From NCBI GenBank assembly GCA_038209145.1, contig JBBQXZ010000001.1:1-64000 (forward strand): a stretch of DNA of 64,000 nt. Direction: 5' to 3'. Within the stretch, counting starts at the first letter, position 1, and every line of letters starts with the position of its first letter. Below, in pieces: positions 9,391 to 17,586 of the stretch. The position numbers and the translations under genes are program-made. The notes below the pieces were generated by a model. The model saw only the letters and a program-made list of their open reading frames with translations. It was not told the origin of the DNA and ran no database searches. This DNA is from Lunatibacter sp038209145. GTDB taxonomy: Bacteria > Bacteroidota > Bacteroidia > Cytophagales > Cyclobacteriaceae.

Positions 9391-9537
9391 AGAAAGATTT
9401 TGATTTTGATCGGGCAATCGAATTCGCCAATTGGTGATCTTTAGCCTTTGACTCGCGTTTTTGGATTATTGGCAGGTCACAAGATTGAATTTAAACGGAT
9501 AATTTTTTTGTCTAGAAGCATATAAGTTACTTCTTCT

Positions 9538-10740
9538 TCAATTAAATCGTTTTAAAACGAGCTCAGATATTGTTTCTCCGATGGACAACGCACTGGTGGC
9601 AGCAGGTGAAGGCGCATTGAGCACATGAATGCAGCGGTCATTTTCCGTGATCGCAAAATCATCCAACAGCCCCCCATGCTTATCACAGGCCTGAGCCCGT
9701 ACGCCGGCACCTCCCGGGATTAAATCCGAAGATTGAACTTCTGGAATCAATTCCTGAAGAGCTTTGGTGAATGCGTCTTTGGAAAAAGACCTATAATATT
9801 CACCTATACCTGTTTTCCAATATTTGGCGGCCACCTTTTGAAAACCCGGCCAAGTCACAGAGTCCATAAATTCGCGGAAATTAAAATCTGATTTTTTATA
9901 GCCCTCTTTTTTAAATGCCAATACCGCATTTGGACCAGCTTCAACGCCTCCTTTTGCCATACGCGTAAAATGGACCCCAAGAAATGGAAAATTTGGATCC
10001 GGCACTGGATATATTAGGTTGTTGACAAGGTATTCCCGATCTTTTTTTAATTTGTAATATTCTCCCCTAAATGGAATGATTCGAATATCAATCGGCTTTT
10101 TTTCTTGCATCACAGCAATTTTGTCGGCATACAAGCCCGCACAATTCACCAATAACCTCGTGTCAATATTTTCTTTGTTGGTCAAAACAGTAGATACAGC
10201 CCCCTCTGATGTAATATCCAAAACTTCGTTGCCTAAAAATAACTGCCCACCCAATTGAAGGAACTTGTTGGCGTAAGTTTCAGCGACTAATTTGTAATCT
10301 ACGATTCCAGTCTGCGGAACGTGCATGGCCGCCACGCCAGTACAATGAGGTTCATATTCTTTTAATTCACTTAATGATATGGCCCGGCTGCCATGGAGAC
10401 CGTTCTCCAGCCCCCTTTCCAGCAATTTGTTTAACACCGGGATTTGTTCTTTCTTGGTAGCAACAACTACTTTGCCTGTGATTTCAAACGGAACCCCTTC
10501 TTTTTCACAAAAATCAACCAGTAACTGATATCCTCGGATACAATTTTTGGCCTTGAGACTCCCAGGCTTATAGTACAGACCGGAGTGGATAACGCCACTG
10601 TTGTTTCCTGTTTGGTGAGATGCAACCTGCGGTTCTTTCTCAATGATAGCCACTTTCTTGTGTGGATCGTTTTTTAATATTGTCAGCCCAGTAGCTAACC
10701 CAACTATTCCGCCGCCAATTATGGTGATGTCAAATGTCAT
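9538..10740 (-). CDS. lhgO: L-2-hydroxyglutarate oxidase
   Basis: A 400-residue FAD-dependent oxidase of the DAO superfamily that converts L-2-hydroxyglutarate to 2-oxoglutarate, a metabolite-repair or lysine/glutarate catabolic step at the membrane. The FAD-binding GGGIVGLATG motif is at about residues 9-18, followed by the family-typical HQTGNNSGVIHSGLYY block and, near the C terminus, PGGAGVRAQ and NAPSPAATSALSIG. Length matches YgaF/LhgO. The upstream minus-strand gene (VLRF1-like) ends 73 bases before it, so they may share a transcript. Confidence 0.92.
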   Translation of the reverse strand: MTFDITIIGGGIVGLATGLTILKNDPHKKVAIIEKEPQVASHQTGNNSGVIHSGLYYKPGSLKAKNCIRGYQLLVDFCEKEGVPFEITGKVVVATKKEQIPVLNKLLERGLENGLHGSRAISLSELKEYEPHCTGVAAMHVPQTGIVDYKLVAETYANKFLQLGGQLFLGNEVLDITSEGAVSTVLTNKENIDTRLLVNCAGLYADKIAVMQEKKPIDIRIIPFRGEYYKLKKDREYLVNNLIYPVPDPNFPFLGVHFTRMAKGGVEAGPNAVLAFKKEGYKKSDFNFREFMDSVTWPGFQKVAAKYWKTGIGEYYRSFSKDAFTKALQELIPEVQSSDLIPGGAGVRAQACDKHGGLLDDFAITENDRCIHVLNAPSPAATSALSIGETISELVLKRFN

Positions 10741-10813
10741 ACTTGGATAAATTTATCGGTAAATATACATAGTACCTCACAAGAATAAGATGCTATAATA
10801 AATAATATTGTTG

Positions 10814-11521
10814 CTACCATTCTTCTGATTCCCCGTTTTCATCAAAATCAGGAATTAAAGCGAATAGGGATGCGATTTGTTTGTCCATTTCCCAACTATA
10901 TTTTACTTCACCTTTACTTAGAAAATTATGTACCCTAAGTAAGTTTTCGTAGGTACAATCTGGCACATCCATGGGTATTTTATAAATTCTCGGGTCATTT
11001 TTCGAGAAAACAAGTTCTCCCTTTCCCCCGAAAAAGTACGGCCAAAGCGTTAGGGAACAAGATAGAGCTATCCGGTCAATTCTATAAGTATCCAGATAAG
11101 CGTTTACCCTATCCCGAATTGAAGTGAAAAATTCCGTTGTCTCAGCAAGGCGAACCCTTGAACCGGCCCTTGATTTACCTTTGGTTTTAAGGTATTTTAT
11201 TTGGCTTTTTCCTTGTTTTTTCCTAACCATATATGCGCGGAAAACCTTGTGGTCTATATTTTCACCGTTCTCGAAATAACCCACTGCTGCCAGCCCGGAT
11301 TCTATCAAGATGACTATATGTTGATAAAGCGTGCTGTCCTGATGCCTGGAACAATAAGGGTAGGCCACCTGAATAGGCAATCTAAAAAACAGCCTTTCAC
11401 CTCCGGGTAGGGTATATACCAGCTGATGCTTTTCAGGTTGATATTCCAAGCTCCAGCCTGAAGCTTCAGCATGAGCTAAAAATGAACTACATTGGGATTC
11501 ATCTATCAGGCGATGCTTCAC
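10814..11521 (-). CDS. Vms1/ANKZF1-like (VLRF1 domain) peptidyl-tRNA hydrolase candidate
   Basis: A 235-residue cytosolic protein. Residues 91-107 (HKVFRAYMVRKKQGKSQ) match the VLRF1 catalytic block of eukaryotic Vms1/ANKZF1, whose 'VRxKqGgSQ' segment carries the glutamine (here Q107) that acts like the GGQ glutamine of release factors. The following K-rich AGSRVRLAE stretch (119-127) parallels the 'SAGxxLRRYNE' block. Vms1 cleaves the peptidyl-tRNA bond on stalled 60S particles; VLRF1 domains are also known in bacteria as predicted ribosome-rescue factors. A peptidyl-tRNA hydrolase role here is inferred from motif similarity. No partner such as an RqcH-like gene is visible in the window. Confidence 0.78.
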   Translation of the reverse strand: MKHRLIDESQCSSFLAHAEASGWSLEYQPEKHQLVYTLPGGERLFFRLPIQVAYPYCSRHQDSTLYQHIVILIESGLAAVGYFENGENIDHKVFRAYMVRKKQGKSQIKYLKTKGKSRAGSRVRLAETTEFFTSIRDRVNAYLDTYRIDRIALSCSLTLWPYFFGGKGELVFSKNDPRIYKIPMDVPDCTYENLLRVHNFLSKGEVKYSWEMDKQIASLFALIPDFDENGESEEW

Positions 11522-11890
11522 GGGTAATTTCAGCTATGTTTTTTTTAATTTGGTCCCACTGTGGTGGATCTTATCGTAGATTCCAATGTATTTTTCAATA
11601 ATGAACTTTAAGAAACCTTTGTGAAGAATTCATTGTAACACTTCCCAAAAATAAGGGGATATATTTTGTTTCTCCTACTTTCTTGAAAAATAGCTTCACA
11701 GGATATATTTCCCCACAGTCAATAGATATCTTATCCGGATAACCGCAGACAAGAAATTTACATAGCTCCATCCTGATACAACAATGTGAAACTTAGGGCA
11801 TGAGTTTTATCTTGAATGGCTTGGGAAGCTATTTTTCTTTTTGCGGATTAATCCCTAGATTTAAACTGTCTTTACCAATTCATCAAATTC
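11522..11890. other. divergent intergenic region, no gene seen
   Basis: About 370 bases between the VLRF1-like gene (-) and the dioxygenase gene (+). It should contain both promoters. I saw no open frame with coding character, strong hairpin or clear -7 element. Confidence 0.5.
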
Positions 11891-11899
11891 GTGTCAACT

Positions 11900-12751
11900 A
11901 TGAATCCATTTTCCGAAAATGAGCTAAAACAATACCACCGTGACGGGTACCTGGTTATAAAAGGTTTTTGCAGCCTTCCTGAAACAGACAAACTGTATGG
12001 CGTGGCTTTGGCAGACAATGCAATGAAAAACAATGCCATGGATCTGAATGATCAGACAGGAAAGAAAACCCGGCTTTCTCTTTGGTTTACCCCTGGAAAT
12101 GATCCATTTGGGTATTTGACCCGCTCAAAAAAAATGGTTCATGGGGTAGCCCAGCTATTGGACAGTGATTCCCCGGTATGTCATTTTCACTCTAAACTAA
12201 TGCAGAAGGAGCCAAAAGTTGGAGGCGCTTGGGAATGGCACCAGGATTACGGGTATTGGTATAAAAACCAGTTTATCTACCCCGATCAGCTGATGAGCGT
12301 TATGGTAGCCTTGACGGAGGCGAATAAAGAGAACGGCTGTCTTCAGGTTATCAAAGGTTCGCATAAACTTGGCCGCGTAAATCATGGTTTTGCCGGGGAG
12401 CAGGTTGGTGCTGATATGGTAATGGTTGACAACGCACTAAAAACCATGGACTTGGTTTTCTGCGAATTGGAGCCTGGAGATGCTTTATTTTTTCACAGTA
12501 ATCTGCTTCACCGCTCTGCTGCCAACCTTTCCGACCGTCCGCGATGGTCAATTATCGCTTGCTATAATTCACAGTCCAATATCGCTTACAAAGAAACTTC
12601 TACCGCTTGGCAAACAGCAGTATCCATTGTTCCAAACGAGGCTATTTTGGAATGGGAAGCCGATTCTCTTTCCAAAGCAGACTTTCTCACCAAAGACAGG
12701 GATCCGGCATTGAAAGATACCGGATGGGAGTCAGAAATAAAGATAAATTGA
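11900..12751 (+). CDS. phytanoyl-CoA dioxygenase (PhyH) family protein
   Basis: A 283-residue Fe(II)/2-oxoglutarate oxygenase. In numbering from the ATG at 11900, the iron-binding HxD is H114/D116 (in EWHQDYGYWY) and the distal histidine is H204 (LLHRSA), followed by the arginine that contacts 2-oxoglutarate (DRPRWS). A GTG three codons earlier could also start translation; the ATG fits the family's N terminus (F-x-x-DGYLV) better. These enzymes hydroxylate diverse small molecules. The Gfo/Idh gene begins 52 bases downstream, suggesting a two-step oxidation pathway encoded together. The substrate is unknown. Confidence 0.9.
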   Translation: MNPFSENELKQYHRDGYLVIKGFCSLPETDKLYGVALADNAMKNNAMDLNDQTGKKTRLSLWFTPGNDPFGYLTRSKKMVHGVAQLLDSDSPVCHFHSKLMQKEPKVGGAWEWHQDYGYWYKNQFIYPDQLMSVMVALTEANKENGCLQVIKGSHKLGRVNHGFAGEQVGADMVMVDNALKTMDLVFCELEPGDALFFHSNLLHRSAANLSDRPRWSIIACYNSQSNIAYKETSTAWQTAVSIVPNEAILEWEADSLSKADFLTKDRDPALKDTGWESEIKIN

Positions 12752-12803
12752 CATTGGGACTCACTTTAGATTTCTTTTTCGAATTCATTTAACCTCAAAT
12801 ATT

Positions 12804-13991
12804 ATGAAAATAGCCATGCTTGGCTCGGGATTCATCGCCCGTTTTTATGCGGATACCTTACATGACCAAAGAAGGAAGGATCGGATCCATTTGGTTTATT
12901 CCCGCGATGAAAATAACGCAAAACGCTTTGCCAAAGATTATGGGTTGAACGGATTCACAACTGACATGGAAGAGGCCATAAATCACCCTGACACCGAGGT
13001 GGTCCTTATTTCTCTTCCCAATCACTTACATGAAGCTGCCGTGTTGGCTTGCGCCAAAGCAAAAGTTCCAGTGCTGTGTACAAAACCGCTGGGAAGAAAT
13101 GCCCAAGAAGCCAAGCGCATGCTTGATGCGGTTGAGGAGGCGGGTATTTTTGCGGGCTACCTGGAGGATTTGTGTTATACACCCAAGTTTTTGAAATCCA
13201 TGAAGAGCATTCAGGGAGGAAGTTTGGGCAAAATCCTCTGGACCAAATCCCGGGAAGCACATCCTGGACCCCACAGCGATTGGTTTTGGGATAAAGAAAA
13301 GTCAGGAGGGGGAGCCATAATTGATCTGGGTTGCCACTGCGTGGAAATAGGAAGGAATTTTATTGGAAAGCAGGTGAAGCCGCTGGAAGTAATGTGCTGG
13401 GCGGATACCCAAGTTCACCCCATTGATGCGGAGGATCATGCTGTAGGGCTGGTACGGTATGCCTCGGGTGCCATTGGTCAGTTTGAAGTAAGCTGGACAT
13501 TTCGTGGAGGAATGGATCTCAGGGACGAAGTCATGGGTACAGAAGGCACAATCTGGCTCAATAGTTTTTTGCGGACTGGATTCGAAATGTTTACCACTGG
13601 TAAAGGTGATGGATATATTGCTGAAAAGGCCGAAAGCAATTCGGGATGGCTTTTCCCCGTAGGTGACGAAGCCAACGAGTTAGGCTATCCGCATATGTTT
13701 ACAGACATGTTTGATGCCATGGAAACTGGTAGGGAGCCTTTGGAAACTTTTTATGACGGATACGTTGTAAACGCTATCTTGGATGCTGCATTCCTATCTG
13801 CCAGCACAAAGCGATGGGAGCCTGTAGCGCTGGAAATCTGGAGAGGAGAGGAAGAGGCGATCCAAGCGGCGAATTTTCAGGAATATGATGCTACTCACTG
13901 GTTGATAAAGAAAGAAATTCTTCCCAATGGTGATATAAAATTAATTTTGAAGAACAAAAAATCTGGTGAATTAAGCCAATTGGTAAATTAG
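12804..13991 (+). CDS. Gfo/Idh/MocA family oxidoreductase
   Basis: A 395-residue NAD(P)-dependent dehydrogenase. The Rossmann loop is at residues 5-12 (MLGSGFIA), and the family (E)KP motif appears as TKP at 93-95 with the catalytic-site lysine retained. GGAIIDLGCHCVEIGRNF matches the active-site region with the D/H pair. It is clearly different in sequence from the other Gfo/Idh gene at 4670. It lies immediately downstream of a PhyH-family oxygenase in the same orientation, a recurrent pairing in Bacteroidota sugar and cyclitol catabolism; the actual substrate is not known. About 290 bases without a gene follow it. Confidence 0.9.
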   Translation: MKIAMLGSGFIARFYADTLHDQRRKDRIHLVYSRDENNAKRFAKDYGLNGFTTDMEEAINHPDTEVVLISLPNHLHEAAVLACAKAKVPVLCTKPLGRNAQEAKRMLDAVEEAGIFAGYLEDLCYTPKFLKSMKSIQGGSLGKILWTKSREAHPGPHSDWFWDKEKSGGGAIIDLGCHCVEIGRNFIGKQVKPLEVMCWADTQVHPIDAEDHAVGLVRYASGAIGQFEVSWTFRGGMDLRDEVMGTEGTIWLNSFLRTGFEMFTTGKGDGYIAEKAESNSGWLFPVGDEANELGYPHMFTDMFDAMETGREPLETFYDGYVVNAILDAAFLSASTKRWEPVALEIWRGEEEAIQAANFQEYDATHWLIKKEILPNGDIKLILKNKKSGELSQLVN

Positions 13992-14281
13992 TTTACTGAT
14001 TTTTGTAAATCATGGTAAATCATCAAGTCTGTAAAAGGCATTTCTTATAGCAGTTATTGTACCGTTTAAAACCGGAAAAAGCTGAAAAAATAATAAGGTC
14101 AAATCACGTAAATGGAATTAAACACCTTGCAGATAGAAATCAGATTCGGTGGTTGGATGTACTTGTTATGACTTTCTCTTGCATGTCGCCCAAAAGACCA
14201 TGTTTCCAGGTTCAATCAGGCCATATAATTCTTAAAACCTTCTTTTTCTAAAGTAAGAAACATAAAATATAATTTTAAGGG

Positions 14282-16462
14282 ATGCAGATGCGTGTTTACT
14301 TTTTAATCGTTGGAATATTTCTTGCCGGTGGCAATCTGCTGGCACAAAAAATAAACAACAATTACCAATTGCCTATAAAAAAATCTTCCTCAGCGATAAA
14401 GATAGATGGGATTATGGAGGAACAAGGCTGGCTGGATGCTGCTGTAGCGAAGGATTTTTTCATGATTACCCCCATGGATACCAGTTTTTCCCAAGTGGAT
14501 ACAGAAGTCCGCATGACCTATGATGATGACAAGTTATATTTGTTGGTCATCAATTACCATGCTGTCCCCGGACCCTATTTCGTTGAATCACTGCGGAGGG
14601 ACTTTTCTTTTGGCAAAAATGACAACTTCCTGCTCTTTATGGATCCCTTTGACGACCAGACAAATGGTTTTAGTTTTGGAGCAAATGCTGCCGGTGCGCA
14701 ATGGGATGGGATTATGTACGAAGGAGGGAAGGTTGACCTTAGCTGGGATAATAAATGGGTGTCCAAAGTTTCCAACTATGACGATAAATGGGTTTTTGAA
14801 GCAGCGATACCCTTCAAAAGTATCCGGTATAAAAAAGGGATCACGGAATGGGGGATTAATTTTAGTCGGCTGGATCTGAAGACTACGGAAAAATCATCCT
14901 GGGCACCTGTACCCCGTCAATTCCCTTCTGCGTCTTTAGCCTACACTGGAAGCTTGGTTTGGGATAATCCTCCTCCGGAACCAGGGGCCAATATATCAGT
15001 CATCCCCTATGTGATGGGTGGATCGGTAAACAATTTTGAGGGCAACACCAAACCTTCCTATCAAAACAGAGTGGGAGTGGATGCAAAAATTGCTGTGAGT
15101 TCGTCCCTTAATTTGGATTTGACCGTGAATCCTGATTTTTCTCAAGTAGAAGTCGATAGACAACTGACCAATCTCGACCGATTCGAACTGTTTTTCCCGG
15201 AACGAAGACAATTTTTCCTTGAAAATGGAGACCTTTTTGCCAATTTTGGATATGAGAATATTCGTCCCTTTTTTTCCAGAAGAATAGGTTTGGACGCACC
15301 TATACAGTTTGGTGCCCGCCTGAGTGGCAAAATCAACAAGGACTGGCGGATTGGTGCCATGAACATGCAAACCGGCGCAGTAGATAAAACAGGTCTTCCC
15401 TCGCAAAACTTCAGTGTCCTATCTTTGCAAAGGCGTGTTTCGCAGCGGTCCAACATTGCCGCGATATTTATAAATAAAGCAGCCTTTGATATCGGATCCG
15501 TAAACGAACCGGTTGCGCCACAATTTAATCAGTACAACCGAAATCTCGGGTTGGAATATAATTTGGCTACTTCCAACAACATGTGGACTGGGAAGGCCTT
15601 GGTGTTGAAGTCATTCAGTCCAGGAGAAAGTGGGAATGGGATGGTACACGCCGCAAATCTGCGGTATTCGAGTGGGTCACTTACCGGTGAATGGCGGCAT
15701 GAATACGTTTCTCCGGATTATACGGCTGAAGTTGGCTTTGTTCCCCGGGTAGGGTTTTATAAGATCAACCCCAGCATGGCCTATCTCTTTTTTCCAAAAA
15801 GCAAAAAAATTCTCAGGCATGGTCCTACAGCGAATGTTTCCTTATTTTTTAACATGGATATGGCGCAAACGGACAACATCGCTTTGATGGGATATACCAT
15901 GAGATTTAGAAGCCAAAGTGACTTGACGGTATTTGGCGGATACAACCGGATATTACTACAGGCCCCTTTTGATCCCACCAATTTCAGTGGAAACACACTG
16001 GATGCTTTCACCAACCACAGCTGGTATAATTATGGTGCGGAATATGTCTCCAAGCCACAAAGTTTGTTTACCTATTCCATGTCTTCCCAATATGGTGGAT
16101 ACTATGCGGATGGCAACAGGTTTAACGTAATGGGTGAGGTAGGCTACCGCTTTCAACCTTACGTGGGAATAAACATGGCTGCCAATTATAACGAGATATT
16201 ACTTCCTGCCCCTTGGTTCCGCACGCAATTTTGGCTTGTGGGTCCACGGTTGGATGTAACGCTTACCAATACGGTGTTTCTGACAGCTTTTGCACAATAT
16301 AATGAACAAATCGGCAATATCAATCTCAATACCCGTTTTCAGTGGCGATTTAAGCCTGCTTCGGATTTATTTCTTGTTTTTACCGACAACTATCTACCAG
16401 CCCCATTCTATGTAAAAAACCGTTCAGTTGCACTAAAATTCACTTATTGGTGGACCATGTAA
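14282..16462 (+). CDS. DUF5916 outer-membrane beta-barrel with CBM9-like N terminus
   Basis: A 726-residue exported protein. A signal peptide (about 1-22, ending LLAQK) is followed by a carbohydrate-binding-module-9-like beta-sandwich (about 38-225, beginning IDGIMEEQGWLDA). The rest is the DUF5916 region, rich in alternating aromatic strands and ending in a W/F terminus typical of outer-membrane barrels; FFPERRQFFLENGDLF (about 304-319) is a family landmark. DUF5916 proteins are common in Bacteroidota and uncharacterised. ATG codons occur at 14282 and 14288; both keep the signal peptide. It is convergent with the next gene, with 8 bases between the stops. Confidence 0.88.
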   Translation: MQMRVYFLIVGIFLAGGNLLAQKINNNYQLPIKKSSSAIKIDGIMEEQGWLDAAVAKDFFMITPMDTSFSQVDTEVRMTYDDDKLYLLVINYHAVPGPYFVESLRRDFSFGKNDNFLLFMDPFDDQTNGFSFGANAAGAQWDGIMYEGGKVDLSWDNKWVSKVSNYDDKWVFEAAIPFKSIRYKKGITEWGINFSRLDLKTTEKSSWAPVPRQFPSASLAYTGSLVWDNPPPEPGANISVIPYVMGGSVNNFEGNTKPSYQNRVGVDAKIAVSSSLNLDLTVNPDFSQVEVDRQLTNLDRFELFFPERRQFFLENGDLFANFGYENIRPFFSRRIGLDAPIQFGARLSGKINKDWRIGAMNMQTGAVDKTGLPSQNFSVLSLQRRVSQRSNIAAIFINKAAFDIGSVNEPVAPQFNQYNRNLGLEYNLATSNNMWTGKALVLKSFSPGESGNGMVHAANLRYSSGSLTGEWRHEYVSPDYTAEVGFVPRVGFYKINPSMAYLFFPKSKKILRHGPTANVSLFFNMDMAQTDNIALMGYTMRFRSQSDLTVFGGYNRILLQAPFDPTNFSGNTLDAFTNHSWYNYGAEYVSKPQSLFTYSMSSQYGGYYADGNRFNVMGEVGYRFQPYVGINMAANYNEILLPAPWFRTQFWLVGPRLDVTLTNTVFLTAFAQYNEQIGNINLNTRFQWRFKPASDLFLVFTDNYLPAPFYVKNRSVALKFTYWWTM

Positions 16463-16470
16463 GGGGTGTA

Positions 16471-17415
16471 TCACCAATTTTTTGAGCCCAATAATTTTTC
16501 TCCCAACGGAGTGAGTTCGGCTTTTGGGTATTTTTCCCTTTCCCAGTTTCTGGGATCTCCCGGAAACGCAAATCCCTCGGGTGGTGTTCTTTTCTCCCAT
16601 GATTTGATCCGCCATTGCCGAAGTTCTTCGTTTTCCGGTTCAGCAGGCATCATGGAGACATATTGGGCCATACGAACTTTTTCAACGGACTTGTTTGGCC
16701 GGATTCCATGGGGGAGTTTGCTGTTGAAAATCAACAGGTCCCCTGCTGACAGTTTTACCTTGCTTAGATCAAAGCCGGTAATGTCCGGTTGAAATTTGTT
16801 TCTATTCTCCGGCTGGGATTTTTGCCATTGATCATAGGTCCTGAATAACTCAGGCACACACTGGAACCCGCCGACTTCCAAATCGGTCTGATCGTTTAAC
16901 GCAACCAAACCCTGGACGTTTTGGGGATCGGTGTCGGGGTCATAATCCCAGTGAATAAACCCTTTAAATTCAAAGCCAGGCCTGGCCGGCAAATTCAAAT
17001 TGGCCCGATCAATAGTGACCCACAGCTCATCGATTCCCCAAATGTCGCTGAAAACTTCATGGACCTTACAAAATTGGCGAATGTCCCACATATACTGGTG
17101 GTGGTAGATCTCGACCATGCCGCTATTTTGAAGTTCCTTCATTTTCATTTCCGCCCGGTCTGGGGTATACCAAGTGGCGGGATCGTTGGGATCTTTTTCC
17201 TCAAACTCCCACAACAAGTTGCCCATTCGGTCAGTGTATTCTTTGGGAACCGCATTTTCCACAACCACAAACCCGTTGTTTATCCAAAACGCCCAATCTT
17301 CATCCGAAAGCACTTTCATAGGTCGGCCATTTGACCGGTCATTGAGCCTAACTTTGCCGGAAGTAGCTGTTGAGGGGTTTCCGGGAATGTCTTTGTGGTA
17401 TGTATTTGCCGCCAT
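16471..17415 (-). CDS. phytanoyl-CoA dioxygenase (PhyH) family protein
   Basis: A 314-residue Fe(II)/2-oxoglutarate oxygenase. The HxD iron ligands are H155 and D157 (HWDYD), the distal histidine is H236 (LPHGIRPN), and GDLLIFNS precedes it as in the family. Unlike the copy at 11900 it has a long polar N terminus and a proline-rich C-terminal tail (about 257-314, with several PxxWE-type segments), so it belongs to a different subfamily. It is transcribed alone, opposite to its neighbours. The substrate is unknown; the surrounding sugar-type oxidoreductases and the PIG-L deacetylase suggest amino-sugar or cyclitol metabolism, as inference only. Confidence 0.88.
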   Translation of the reverse strand: MAANTYHKDIPGNPSTATSGKVRLNDRSNGRPMKVLSDEDWAFWINNGFVVVENAVPKEYTDRMGNLLWEFEEKDPNDPATWYTPDRAEMKMKELQNSGMVEIYHHQYMWDIRQFCKVHEVFSDIWGIDELWVTIDRANLNLPARPGFEFKGFIHWDYDPDTDPQNVQGLVALNDQTDLEVGGFQCVPELFRTYDQWQKSQPENRNKFQPDITGFDLSKVKLSAGDLLIFNSKLPHGIRPNKSVEKVRMAQYVSMMPAEPENEELRQWRIKSWEKRTPPEGFAFPGDPRNWEREKYPKAELTPLGEKLLGSKNW

Positions 17416-17586
17416 AATCCAGATTTTTTGATTGCGTTTTGTTTAACATGTTAATTTAACCATTTTTGGTAAATAATCCAGTAAGTTGTGGTTAATTGGA
17501 TGAATATCTTGTAATATGTCCACTGGAATAAATACATTTTTTCAAACCGAATAATTGGCCTAGTTTGGTAACTAAAAGAAAAATTA

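Noticed and set aside
14057..14251. Small plus-strand gene before the DUF5916 gene
   Set aside because: No ATG or domain; the composition looks non-coding and it lies where the promoter of the next gene is expected.
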